From Diphasiastrum complanatum (taxonomy: Eukaryota; Streptophyta; Lycopodiopsida; Lycopodiales; Lycopodiaceae), in contig CM055098.1 in assembly GCA_029204225.1 (NCBI GenBank), forward strand, positions 52,968,728-53,032,727: a DNA stretch of 64,000 nt, in the 5' to 3' direction. The first letter of the stretch is position 1. Every line of letters begins with the position of its first letter. Below the pieces are notes generated by a model, which had not been told where the DNA came from, did no database searches, and worked only from the letters and a program-made list of their open reading frames with translations. Positions 33,851-43,540 of this stretch are shown here, piece by piece. The translations under genes were made by a program, and so were the position numbers.

Positions 33851-34200
33851 TGTTGAAATTCTATGCTCAAGCCCAATTCCATTAGGTAATGAGCATCCTG
33901 GAAAAATTCTTGTCTATCTATTCTTGAAAACAACAAAAAAAAAGGATGGAAGAAGGCTCGAAGTTTTGTACAGAAGCTCAAAAAATTTAGGACCAAATTT
34001 TTTCGACCCAAGCCTATTTTTTGACCCAATGTCAATCCCATCAAAATGTGATTTTCCGACCCTGGATCAAATTGGATCGAGCCAGAAAATATCCGGGTAT
34101 CTTTGACTCTGGATCGGATCGGATCTGATAAATCCAACATCTTCAACCCTGGATCGGATTGGATCGGCAAGTCCGGTCTAATAAATTTGACATCATTCCA
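33851..34200 (-). other. GATC-rich segment fused between gypsy and copia fragments
   Basis: The tract repeats GGATCGGATC and GGATCGGATT motifs (about 34040-34170). The open frame 34260-33646 runs without a stop from the gypsy RT tail through this segment into the copia RNase H, encoding SDPIRS-like repeats. No known domain. Confidence 0.5.
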
Positions 34201-34860
34201 ATCAATAGGTGGATTAGGTTGACCTCTCTTTTTCTTTTTATTAACTCTATCTTTACTCAAATTATTTAAGGGTGCAACGACCTTTGCATAATCTTCAATT
34301 GACTTACAAAAGAAATCTGTAAAACCGAGAAAAGATTTAACTTCTCTAACAGTCTTCTCGGTATCGGCCTCTCAGGCACTGTCTTGACCTTACTCTCGTC
34401 AATCTTCAACCCAGTATGGGTGATCTTATGACCGCGGTACAATAACTCATGCTTAAAAAACTCACATTTAGATTCTTTAGCATACAGTTTCTCTCATCTG
34501 AGAATATCAAGACAGTTTTAAGATGACTCAAATGCTCTTTAAGTGTCCTACTGTAGATGAGAATGTCATCTAAGAATACAACCACACACTTTCCCATATA
34601 TGGACAAAAAAGATTGTTTAACATAGCTGGTGCATTTGTCAACCCAAAAGGAAGCACGAGAAATTCATAATGACCGAATCTCGTTCTTGTCTTTTGCACA
34701 TCATTTGGGTGAATTCTAATCGAATGATACTTGGTTCTAAGATCTATCTTTGTGAAGTATTTAGCTCCACCTAATCGATCAACCAGATCATCCATACAAG
34801 GAAAAGGATATTTATGTTTAATATTTACCTTATTCAACTTTGTGGTAGCCTGGTTTTGAC
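34201..34860 (-). pseudogene. Gypsy reverse transcriptase fragment
   Basis: Minus strand: [52 protein letters not shown], then the catalytic [12 protein letters not shown] and LSHLKTVL. Broken continuations follow, down to a DYAKVVAPLNNLS-like thumb region near 34270 and PNPPIDWND. The FLDD active site is intact, but frames shift after about 34480. Only the RT is present. It looks like a chromovirus-type RT rather than the one at 40167, judged by eye. Confidence 0.88.
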
Positions 34861-35204
34861 AATCTATTGATCTTTTAGACTTTTAACTGTTAAATCCTAA
34901 GTGTTGCAGTGCTTAGCATGCTTTTAAATCTATATGAAGCCATACGACAATTTATTCCTTTTCCAGCTTCTTAATGATAAACTTAAGTTTTTTTTCACTT
35001 ACCCTCAGTGAACAGCTACTGGAAAGGTGGAATTATTGTCTAAGGCAATTTATCTAAGTCATCTGTCAAGCATTGTCTAACAAGATTATCTTTGTCAAAC
35101 AAGAACTAAGCTTTACAAATCTCCCATATACAATAATGTCTAAGGCAATGAAGGCAAATATTTAGGGCACAAATCATTTGAAGGGGTGTTATTGACGTAT
35201 TCTG

Positions 35205-35886
35205 TGATAAAATTTCAGTTTTTAGGACAATAATGATTGTACTTAACAATCATAGAGAGTTATTGGTTGCTTAATTAATGGATCTATCAAGTTCTACACA
35301 TTAGATCTTGATCTAGATTCACTACACTTATATTTAAGCAAGAGCAATGGATCAACACATCATAAATTAGTGAGAGCGGCCTCACACGTGTGGAGTACTG
35401 TCCACATTATGGCCTGCACCTGAAACAACAAGTTCTATAGTTCTTGATAGCAATCATTCATAGAAATCACAATTCTAATGACTAGAAATCTCACAAAAGT
35501 GTAGAATGCAAAAGTCTCATCAATCTCATTAGCAAAATGATGATCCTTTTATGGATCAAGTACATCCACGAGTCTGGTACATTTCAGCAGGTCTTCACAC
35601 GTGTGAAGAGTGCCACATCACTCAGATCTATCCATTTGATCCATCCTTGATCCTTATCCGAAGTTGACCTTCTAGAATATGGCTAAAATCCAAAGAGCTA
35701 GTCTCCTAGAATATAGGAATATTCCCTACAAAATAGGATCTAAGGAAAATGGTCAACTCTTATCTTCTAGAACTCTATACACACATGTGAACATCCACTT
35801 GCCATGTGGGAGCATTTACTCATGCACATGCAAGGAAAAGCTAATTTCTAGGCACAGGCTGTCTATGTCCTCACACTCCAATAACA
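35205..35886 (-). mobile_element. LTR related to the one at 47655-48294, reverse orientation
   Basis: The reverse complement aligns with 47655-48294 over its whole length, sharing CTAGAAATTAGCTTTTCC, TTGCATGTGCATGAG, TTCACACGTGTGAAGA and the TTTATCA end. It extends about 35 bp further at its outer end (a TGTTATTGGAG start). No primer site, coding sequence or matching target-site duplication was found next to it, so it is probably a solo or truncated LTR. Confidence 0.8.
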
Positions 35887-36570
35887 ACTATTGAATTATT
35901 TAGTTAATCAGTTGTTAAGCGATCTTGTAAATGTAAAGCTGGAATAATACAAGATCTTTCAGTTGCTAAATGTAAATGAGCGATTGAAGATATGAGAGAT
36001 CATCATAAGTCATCATATATCAGAGGATGATCTAGCAGAGATTAAACAACCAGAACGGGTCTTTCAATAGCTGACTCCTCAGAGTTAGTGATTATAGAGA
36101 GAGAAAGATATTCATAACTTTAGAAATTGATTTATATCTGTGAGTAAGATCACGCGCTTATCAGCGCAATTGTGTTGTGGTCTGATCGTTGTTACTACAA
36201 CTTTATTATACAGATTCGCTACTGTTCTACTTTTTTTTTGCATTCTTGCTGAATGAAATTAACTCTCACTCCTCTTACGCAAACATCATTATAAAGAGAA
36301 ATGTATGGCTATCTCTGATGCCTAAATTGTTTCTGCATTCTCTTCATATCAGATTATCAACGATAGAGGTTTGCATGGCTGTCTCAGACGCCTAATCATT
36401 TCTACAATCTCTCTTTCACGGTAGTCTAAGACTCCTACACTGATAATCTTATTCAAGAATAGCTTGTAATCTCCGTTCTCTAAGTAATCCATGATCCTGT
36501 TAAACACAATTATTACTGTTCTTTCATTATCATTATTGTTGTCTTTCATCTGTAGGAATTTACTCAACAG
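35887..36570 (+). mobile_element. Putative 5' LTR of another copia element
   Basis: A non-coding stretch that ends directly before the cluster of tRNA-Met primer-binding sites and a copia gag start. The left boundary is uncertain because no second copy was seen. Confidence 0.4.
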
Positions 36571-36573
36571 ATG

Positions 36574-36688
36574 TGGTATCAGATATGATAATTTCCATCT
36601 TATGAACCACCAACAAGATTGGTATCAGAGCTTTTTTGCTCCACCCCAACAGAGTGGTATCAGAGCCCACAAATGTGGTATCAGAGCC
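36574..36688 (+). other. Cluster of four tRNA-iMet primer-binding sites
   Basis: TGGTATCAGA begins at 36574, 36620, 36655 and 36675. The last two continue as TGGTATCAGAGCCC, a full match to the usual site. Spacings are 46, 35 and 20 bp. A copia gag start follows at 36769. Confidence 0.85.
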
Positions 36689-36768
36689 CAGGTTTATTGG
36701 ATTACTAGAGTCTAGGATCTATAATAAAACTTAATACGTTGTGTTCAATCTCTATTCCTTGATTTTAG

Positions 36769-36890
36769 TGGAAGGTTCAACCTCAGAGATCCGCTTGATT
36801 AACAAACTCAACGAAGATGACTTCCACATGTGGAAGTTCAAGATGAGGATGATTTTAATCGAGAAGGAGCTATGGAGATGTCGTGTTATA
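36769..36890 (+). pseudogene. Copia gag N-terminal fragment
   Basis: The frame reads GSTSEIRLINKLNEDDFH, MWKFKMRMILIEKELWR, the characteristic copia gag start with the W-KFKM motif. It breaks off at about 36890, and the following 800 bp show no gag continuation. The start codon is not evident. Confidence 0.75.
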
Positions 36891-37694
36891 CTTATCTGAA
36901 ACGTAAGGATATGTAGCATAAAAGATTGTTGTTCCCCAAAGAGACTACTTTATGTTATGGTTTTAGATGTTTTAACTCATTTTATTATTCTTGGATTAAG
37001 AACTAGTTTTCAACAGACATTCAAGAGTATCGGTGACCAGTATCACTAGTTAGTTGTGGTTCCAATTTGGTAGATAGATTGTAGATTTGCTCTATGTCCA
37101 GAACGTTGATCTAAACTTGAGCTAGGATTGGTTCCATGGCTTGTAAATGCATGTAGCTGAGTAATGTAACCATTTCATCCCACTGACAGGCTGGGAATAC
37201 ACATTGCAAACTGAGAAATACTTTTGTCTGAAAACCGTTCTAAACAGAAAGACTTAATTGTAAAGAACTGGTTGCTGGAAACGGGCAGAAACACTCAGTT
37301 TTTAGAGCAATAACCATCTGAAGTAACAAAGAAGTAAGAAGGAAAAGAACCATGTTCACATATTTGGCTGAAATCCGTGAACATTTGGTGCCATTCCACA
37401 GTTATACAGACACTTATCAATATCAAACCTTTCTACTCTGTGCTACCAAACCATCGCTCTAAAGTCTCCCACATGCATCCTTACCGAGCTCGTCACTTTG
37501 GTCTCGACCGATGTCCAGTTCCGTTTTTGACTGAGGCTTCACCCTCCTAGATGAGCTCCACGACTCTCGTCTGGACCGGATGGACCCTTGTTTCATTCAC
37601 CTATTGAAACTACACACCAACTCTCGACCGACTCACTACTAGGAATATCTTGCCAAGTCCTGAGTTAACCCTCAATCCCTGCTCACCAATCAGA
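36891..37694. other. No recognisable gene
   Basis: Mixed sequence between the copia gag fragment and the 25-bp array. Single TCTCGACCG cores occur at about 37500 and 37621, suggesting decayed array units. Confidence 0.45.
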
Positions 37695-38010
37695 TCTCAA
37701 CCAAGCCTTTATGTAACATCTCAACCACAGACCTTCTATCGCATCTCAACTGGTTCCTTTTAGTTACTTCTCGATCGGAGACGTTCTGTCAATCCTCAAT
37801 CGGAGGCATCCTATAAGATCTCAACCGGAAGCTATCTATCAAATCTCAACTGAAGGCCTTTTGTTAAATCTCGACCGAAGGCATTCCTGTCAAAACTTGA
37901 TCGAAGACATTCTTGTCAAAACTCGACCAAAAACATTCCTGTCAAAACTCAACCACAGCATCATGTCAAATCTTGATCGGAGCCATTCTCTCAGATCTCG
38001 ACCGGAGCTC
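37695..38010 (-). repeat. 25-26-bp minisatellite array (core CGGTCGAGA), copy A
   Basis: On the + strand about 12 units begin with TCTCGACCG or variants (TCTCAACCG, TCTTGATCG), each followed by a variable A/G-C-T-rich part such as AAGGCATTCCTGTCAAA. It lies just before the gypsy gag remnant. The same core and period recur at 52306-52579 and 53295-53690. Confidence 0.85.
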
Positions 38011-38040
38011 ATACAATCTAGACATGAACCTTAACCACAG

Positions 38041-41000
38041 TTGGAGCTCTTAGGACCATCTCGAAGGGGACAACCTGATCTAGGAGCACAAAAACATAGA
38101 TACCCTCAAGAATCTACACAAACACATCTTGCAGAAAACTCCTACGATCACTCATATCGTCACGATACAACACTCCCATCTGCTACTTCTCAACAATATC
38201 CAACCGACACCTCATGCTCATGCAAACGGGATGAGTATTTCACACCACCGGAAAATCAACACAGCTAGCCATCCAAGATGATTATGCTATTGCCACCATG
38301 CGGAGTGTCTAGACTATGTTCGTAGACACAATTTCAAAGACTATCCTAAACAACCTAACAGGATCCTTTTCGCACATCATATATCATCTGAACTTGTTAG
38401 AGTTCTCACTAGAGCACAATGCCAACACCAAGAACAACAACAAAACAATGCTAAATCAGCTGACCAAAATGAAAGCCACTTGACAGCTTCCACATTATCC
38501 AAAGACTACCCAGACCCAAACATGGAACAAAGGCAATACAATGAATTTAGAGATGATTTTTTGCGAGATGAAGAACATACGAAAAGTTTGTTATTTGTTC
38601 AGATCCCTGACAAAGAGCAATCCCTACAGGGACTTGAAATATTTTCTGACCTCCTGCAAGCTCAACTCACTATGCCATTCCATAGCGCGATAAAATCTTT
38701 CATCGGGCTTCAACACTATATCCATCATAGTTTTCAGTTGCCTACTATTCCTGATGACCAGCGGAAAATAGAAGAGATTCTTGAAATTCCCCAGATTCCT
38801 ATGAATTTGCTGAATATAGGTGTTGCTAAGGGGACTAGCATCACCTTGACTTTGTCCTATAAAGACTATCCCGCAGTCTCTGCTATCCTTGATAGCGGAT
38901 CAGACATCAATATAATGGCTTTGTCATTGGCAAAGTCATGGGGGTTCCATACCCTCGATCAACCATGATACAAACTTCGCATGGCTGATCAACGAGTTAC
39001 AGACCCTATTGGTCATTTATCAAATATTAATGTTCAAATAGCAGGTGTCAAATTTGTAATCGATTGTGTCATCTTAGACTTACCAGAAGATGCAAATACT
39101 TATAAACTCCTTCTTGGTACACCCTGGCTCCAGATGGCAGGCGTTGTCCAATATTGGAAACATAGCAAAATCACCTTTGGCAATCACGACAAACGAGTCA
39201 CTGTTGACTCAATTGGCCATGTCAAGCCTGCTAAAGTTTATGATGATTGGTCATCAACAACTTATGACCGATCCAACCAAAAGGCCACTATACAAGATCC
39301 ACGGACATAATAAATTGGGGTCGCGCACTAGCCATTGTGGATTGTGCTGATTCCAACCGATGTCGTATCGACACCGCTGTAGAAAATGTGGATATTCTAC
39401 CGTCTTCTGTAGACATTGGTACACCCATCATCCCACTTATGATGATTGACCCGATTCATATAGCTTGGTGCCCAGGAGAACCTAGCGTCTCTACCGCCTA
39501 TGTTTCGAAAGAAGGTATTCTTTCCATGGATGATGTTGAAATGACGGATGAACATGTACTCCTTAATCTAGATGCCCAATGTAATTTGCCAACATCAATT
39601 CCTCATGAGATCAAGTCACCAAAGTCATTGGCTCATGTCCAACTGACATCCAAAGTACCCAACACACAAGCATATAGGCCCAAGCCCAAAGTCTACACAT
39701 GGGACGTGTATCCAGACGAAGTCTGAGATTCAATCGATGACGACATGATAAGTGAGGCCACAACACCGCCCACTCAAAAACAACAAAAACCTTGGTTACA
39801 AAAAAATAAAATTATCAATACAAAATTAACCGAGCATCAAAAACATATGCATGAAAGCTTAAGCAACCGATTAAGCCCTTGTCTAAAGAGACATCAACCA
39901 AACAATCAGACCAAGCTTCCATGTCCGGTAATGACTCAACTCAGATGATTCCCAAAGTTTCAGAAAACTTTGTGGAACCACCTTTTGATCTTCCACAAAA
40001 GCCTAAAGATTTCACACTGGATGATGTTGTTATCCAGTTACCACAGCCACACCGGGAACCTACACCAAGTTTCAACTCCTTTGAAGGACCCGGTAAAACA
40101 ATTCCGTTTAATCTTAAAGATCCTGACGAGGAGATGAATTGAATAGTTCATGTTGGTGCACACTTTTTGTCTGCACAACTCTCTGATCTCAAACTTTATT
40201 TCGCAAATACAGGGATGTATTTGCATGGAACTATACAAAAAGGAATCCCGTCTGAAGTAGCGGTCCATACGATTCCTTTAGAAGACAATGCTAAGCCTGT
40301 TAAGGCTAAACCTTACAGATGTAACCCTGTCTATCACGAGAGAATCGATGAAGATATTAAGAAATTGCTGGATGCTGGCTTCATTTATGAAGTCCAACAT
40401 ACTGATTGGGTATCACCCATTGTGGTTGTACCCAAGAAAAACGACAAACTTCGTATCTGTGTTGATCTAAAGAACCTTAATGTGGTTTCCTTCTCTTTAA
40501 CAACCCAAATCTTAGAGGAAATGGCAGGAGCTGAAGCTTTCAGCTTCATGGATGGATTCAACGGTTATTTCCTTGTTCAAATAGCCCCTGAAGATAAACA
40601 TAAAACGGCCTTTGCCAGAGAAAATGGGGATTATGATTATAATGTCATGTCTTTTGGCTTATGCAACACCCCTTCAACATTTCAGAGGGTCATGCAACTG
40701 GCCTTCCAAGACCTGCTATATCAGATTGTCGAGATTTATCTCAACGATCTGGGTGTACATTCCTCCGTGGCTACACACCTTGACGCACTGGAGAAAATCT
40801 TCATTCTCTATCGTAGATTCGGAATTTCACTAAACCCTGATAAGTGTCAAATATGGGTCACCCATGGGGTAGTACTCAGACATATAATTTCAAACGACGG
40901 TATTTCTACCAATCCTTAAAAAATCAAGGTAATATTTGAAATGCCCTTACCTGCAACAGTGAAAGAAGTTTATGTCTTTTTCGGTCACACAAATTATTAT

Positions 41001-41203
41001 TGCATCTTTATAATCGATTATGCCAGCAAGACACGCCTCATTTATTTAGTTGTGGTAGATCCTCGATGGACCGAAGAACGCATTAAAGCCTTTGAGGAGT
41101 TGAAAACAGCCCTTACCACGGCACCCATACTTCGTTCACCAGACTACACGAATGAGTTCCATGTGCATACTGACGCCAGTAAGTATGCCATTGGAGGTCT
41201 TCT
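38041..41203 (+). pseudogene. Gypsy gag-protease-RT-RNase H (left part)
   Basis: In order: a decayed zinc-knuckle region with YCHHAE...RRHNFKDYP near 38290 and RVLTRAQ; protease AILDSGSDINIM at 38879-38914; LLLGTPWLQMAGVVQYW at 39107-39160. A linker carries FTLDDVVIQLPQPHRE (about 40010). The RT (40167-40919) has IDEDIKKLLDAGFIYEV, WVSPIVVVPKKN, LRICVDLKNLN, FSFMDGFNGYF, TAFARENG and MSFGLCNTPSTFQRVM. Its active site is YLND instead of the usual YxDD/FxDD, so the RT would be dead. RNase H begins FHVHTDASKYAIGGL and is cut at 41203 by a copia element. In-frame stops lie at 38966 and 40917. Confidence 0.88.
41199..41203 (+). other. Target-site duplication CTTCT (left)
   Basis: Matches 47361-47365 on the far side of the copia element. 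Counted once, it restores the gypsy RNase H frame. Confidence 0.92.
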
Positions 41204-41885
41204 TGTAAAAATTACAGCAAATAAGGATCCTAAAACACTTGAAATGATGAGGGAAACAATAGATTATGATTTCATAAGATTAGCACAAGTTGAACCATCA
41301 AAATCCATCAAAAATCTATGCTTGAACCTCACTAAATGGCCCAAATCCTTGAAGAAGGCTTCACACGTGTGAAAGTACGGCCTCCCACAGTCTGAGTACT
41401 GTACACCAGACCTACATTCAATCCTATAATCATTAGTAATCACAAGTACTCAAACAATTATGAACATAGAGAGCAATTGCACCATTATGAGAGAAAAAAC
41501 ATGAAATTGCTTGATTGATTTTGGTGAGATATCATCACCTATATATACATGATCCATCACGGTTTTGGGCAGGTATGAGTAGCCCTAAACCTATCCCTAA
41601 TGCTAATTTTGGTGGATCTTTCATCCCTACCAAGTTAGGGTTGGAATCTTGGAGATCCCTCAACAATGCAAAAATTACCAAAAATAGCTCCTATTTTTTC
41701 TCCCTTGTATCTAAGCATAATTTGGACTCATTCCAAAGGTTCTAACACTTAGGTCTACTTGAGAACATCCTTATGAAAAGAATCCTATGCTATTTGGCAC
41801 GTGTGACAAGCCACATCATGACCATCTAACTATTTACAAGTCATATGACCAAAACTAGTCAAGCTAGAATTGTGAATTTTTAACA
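41204..41885 (-). repeat. Copia 3' LTR (682 bp)
   Basis: Starts TGTAAAAATTACAGC on the + strand and ends TTTTTAACA. Contains CTTCACACGTGTGAAAG and CGGCCTCC. Confidence 0.97.
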
Positions 41886-41896
41886 CTCCTCCTCAC
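41886..41896 (-). other. Polypurine tract
   Basis: Minus-strand GTGAGGAGGAG directly before the 3' LTR start TGTTAAAAATTC. Confidence 0.85.
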
Positions 41897-41899
41897 TAT

Positions 41900-43531
41900 C
41901 TAGCTTGGTTCAATCATTGCTTTACTAATCACTCCAAGTGATGATCTGAACTTCATAAAAGGTGTCTTTTGAAGTGGTTTAGTAAGTAGATCAGCTACAC
42001 ATTCATTGCTTGGAACATGCTCCAAAGCAATCTCCTTGGCTTGCACCATTTCTCTCACAAAGTGATGGCATATCTCAATGTGCTTAGATCTTGCATGGAA
42101 GATTGGGTTAGATGCAAGGTGTTGGGCTGATATATTGTCATTGTAGATGATTGGTGCCTCCTCTGAATCCATGATCTTTAGTTCCACCAATAATCTCTTG
42201 ATCCAAAGTACCTCCTTTGTAGTGGTTGTCAAAGCTTTGTACTCGGCCTCGGTTGAAGATAGAGATATAGTTTCTTGCTTTTTTGAAAGCCATGAAACCA
42301 CACCTTCTCCTATGAAAGTTGAATAGGCACTTGTTGATTTCCTATCCCTCTTGTCCCCTGCAAAATCTGAATCACTAAATGCATGAAGGTTAATCACATC
42401 TCCTCTATATAGAATCCCAAAATCCAATGTACCCGAGATGTATCTTAGAATCCTCTTAGCCTTTTTCCAATGGATATTCAATGGCTTTTGCATGGATTGG
42501 CTCAACCTACATACACTAAAGCTAAGATCTGGTCTAGTTATAGTGATCCACATTAAGGAACCTATAAGTTGCCTAAACAAAGTGATGTCCATGAAGGATC
42601 TTTCATCATCTTCATTTGGCACTTTTACACCTTGCTCCATTGGTGTGTCAACACTTTTGCATACTTCCATCTTAAACTTCTTCAAAAGACTTTGAGCATA
42701 GTTTACTTGACTTATAAAGATAAAATCAGACCCTCTAAGTGCTTCTATGCCTAAGATGAAGTGAAGACACCCTAGATCTACCATCTTGAACTCTAAGGAT
42801 AGATCTATCTTGATTTTTTCAATACCATCAACACTATTTCCACTAATGATGATGTCATCTACATAAATGAGTAAAAGTACAATACCAACATCATCAAACT
42901 TAATGTAAAGAGTGGGATCATATTCACTTTTAACAAAAGAAAGTGAAATAAGATAGCAATGTAGTCTTGAATTCCAAGATCTTGAGGCTTGCTTCAAGCC
43001 ATAGATGCTTCTTTGGAGATGGCATACTTTGTTCTCCATTCCATGCTTGATGAACCCTTGTGGCTGCTCCATATAAATATCCTCTTCCAAAAAACCATTC
43101 AAGAAAGCATTAGAGACATCCATTTGACATAGAATCCATCCAAAATGTGATGCAAGTGCAATGATTAGTCTTATTGTGACCATCTTGGCCACGGGTGCAA
43201 AAGTTTCCTCATAGTCTATCCCTCTCTCTTGAGCATAACCTTTTGCAACTAATCTTGCTTTATGTTTGTTAACACTCCCATTTGCATTCAACTTAAGCTT
43301 GAAGACCCACTTGCATCCTATTACATTCCTTTGAGGTCTCTCAACAAGCAACCAAGTTTCATTCTCAATCAAGGCATCATACTCATCCAACATAGCTTTA
43401 TACCATTCTTTGGAGTTCAATGCATCTTCAACATTAGACGGTTCTTCAAAACTAGATAAAGCATGAGAAGTGGATGAGATACCCTCAACTTGCTGTCCTT
43501 TGCCTTGATATGTGAGCCTCGATGGCTCCAC
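41900..43531 (-). CDS. Copia pol, RT-RNase H part
   Basis: Copies copia RNA into DNA. The open stretch of 543 codons holds EWYKAMLDEYDALIENETW, CKWVFKLKLNANGSV, KARLVAKGYAQ, GIDYEETFAPVAKM, the QMDVSNAFLNG block and the active-site YVDDIIISG. Then RNase H: FSDSDFAGDKRDRKSTSAY, SWLSKKQETISLSSTEAEYK, FHARSKHIEICHHFVRE and CVADLLTKPLQ, ending at a stop next to the polypurine tract. It is in the same frame as 45595-43544 and separated from it only by the TGA at 43541-43543, so the first Met here is not a real start. All catalytic residues looked for are present. Confidence 0.95.
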   Translation of the reverse strand: MEPSRLTYQGKGQQVEGISSTSHALSSFEEPSNVEDALNSKEWYKAMLDEYDALIENETWLLVERPQRNVIGCKWVFKLKLNANGSVNKHKARLVAKGYAQERGIDYEETFAPVAKMVTIRLIIALASHFGWILCQMDVSNAFLNGFLEEDIYMEQPQGFIKHGMENKVCHLQRSIYGLKQASRSWNSRLHCYLISLSFVKSEYDPTLYIKFDDVGIVLLLIYVDDIIISGNSVDGIEKIKIDLSLEFKMVDLGCLHFILGIEALRGSDFIFISQVNYAQSLLKKFKMEVCKSVDTPMEQGVKVPNEDDERSFMDITLFRQLIGSLMWITITRPDLSFSVCRLSQSMQKPLNIHWKKAKRILRYISGTLDFGILYRGDVINLHAFSDSDFAGDKRDRKSTSAYSTFIGEGVVSWLSKKQETISLSSTEAEYKALTTTTKEVLWIKRLLVELKIMDSEEAPIIYNDNISAQHLASNPIFHARSKHIEICHHFVREMVQAKEIALEHVPSNECVADLLTKPLQKTPFMKFRSSLGVISKAMIEPS

Positions 43532-43540
43532 TTTTGCCCT

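Noticed and set aside
35205-35886. Solo LTR with target-site duplication
   Set aside because: LTR homology is good, but no matching flanking pentamers were found, so the formation of a solo LTR by recombination is not shown.
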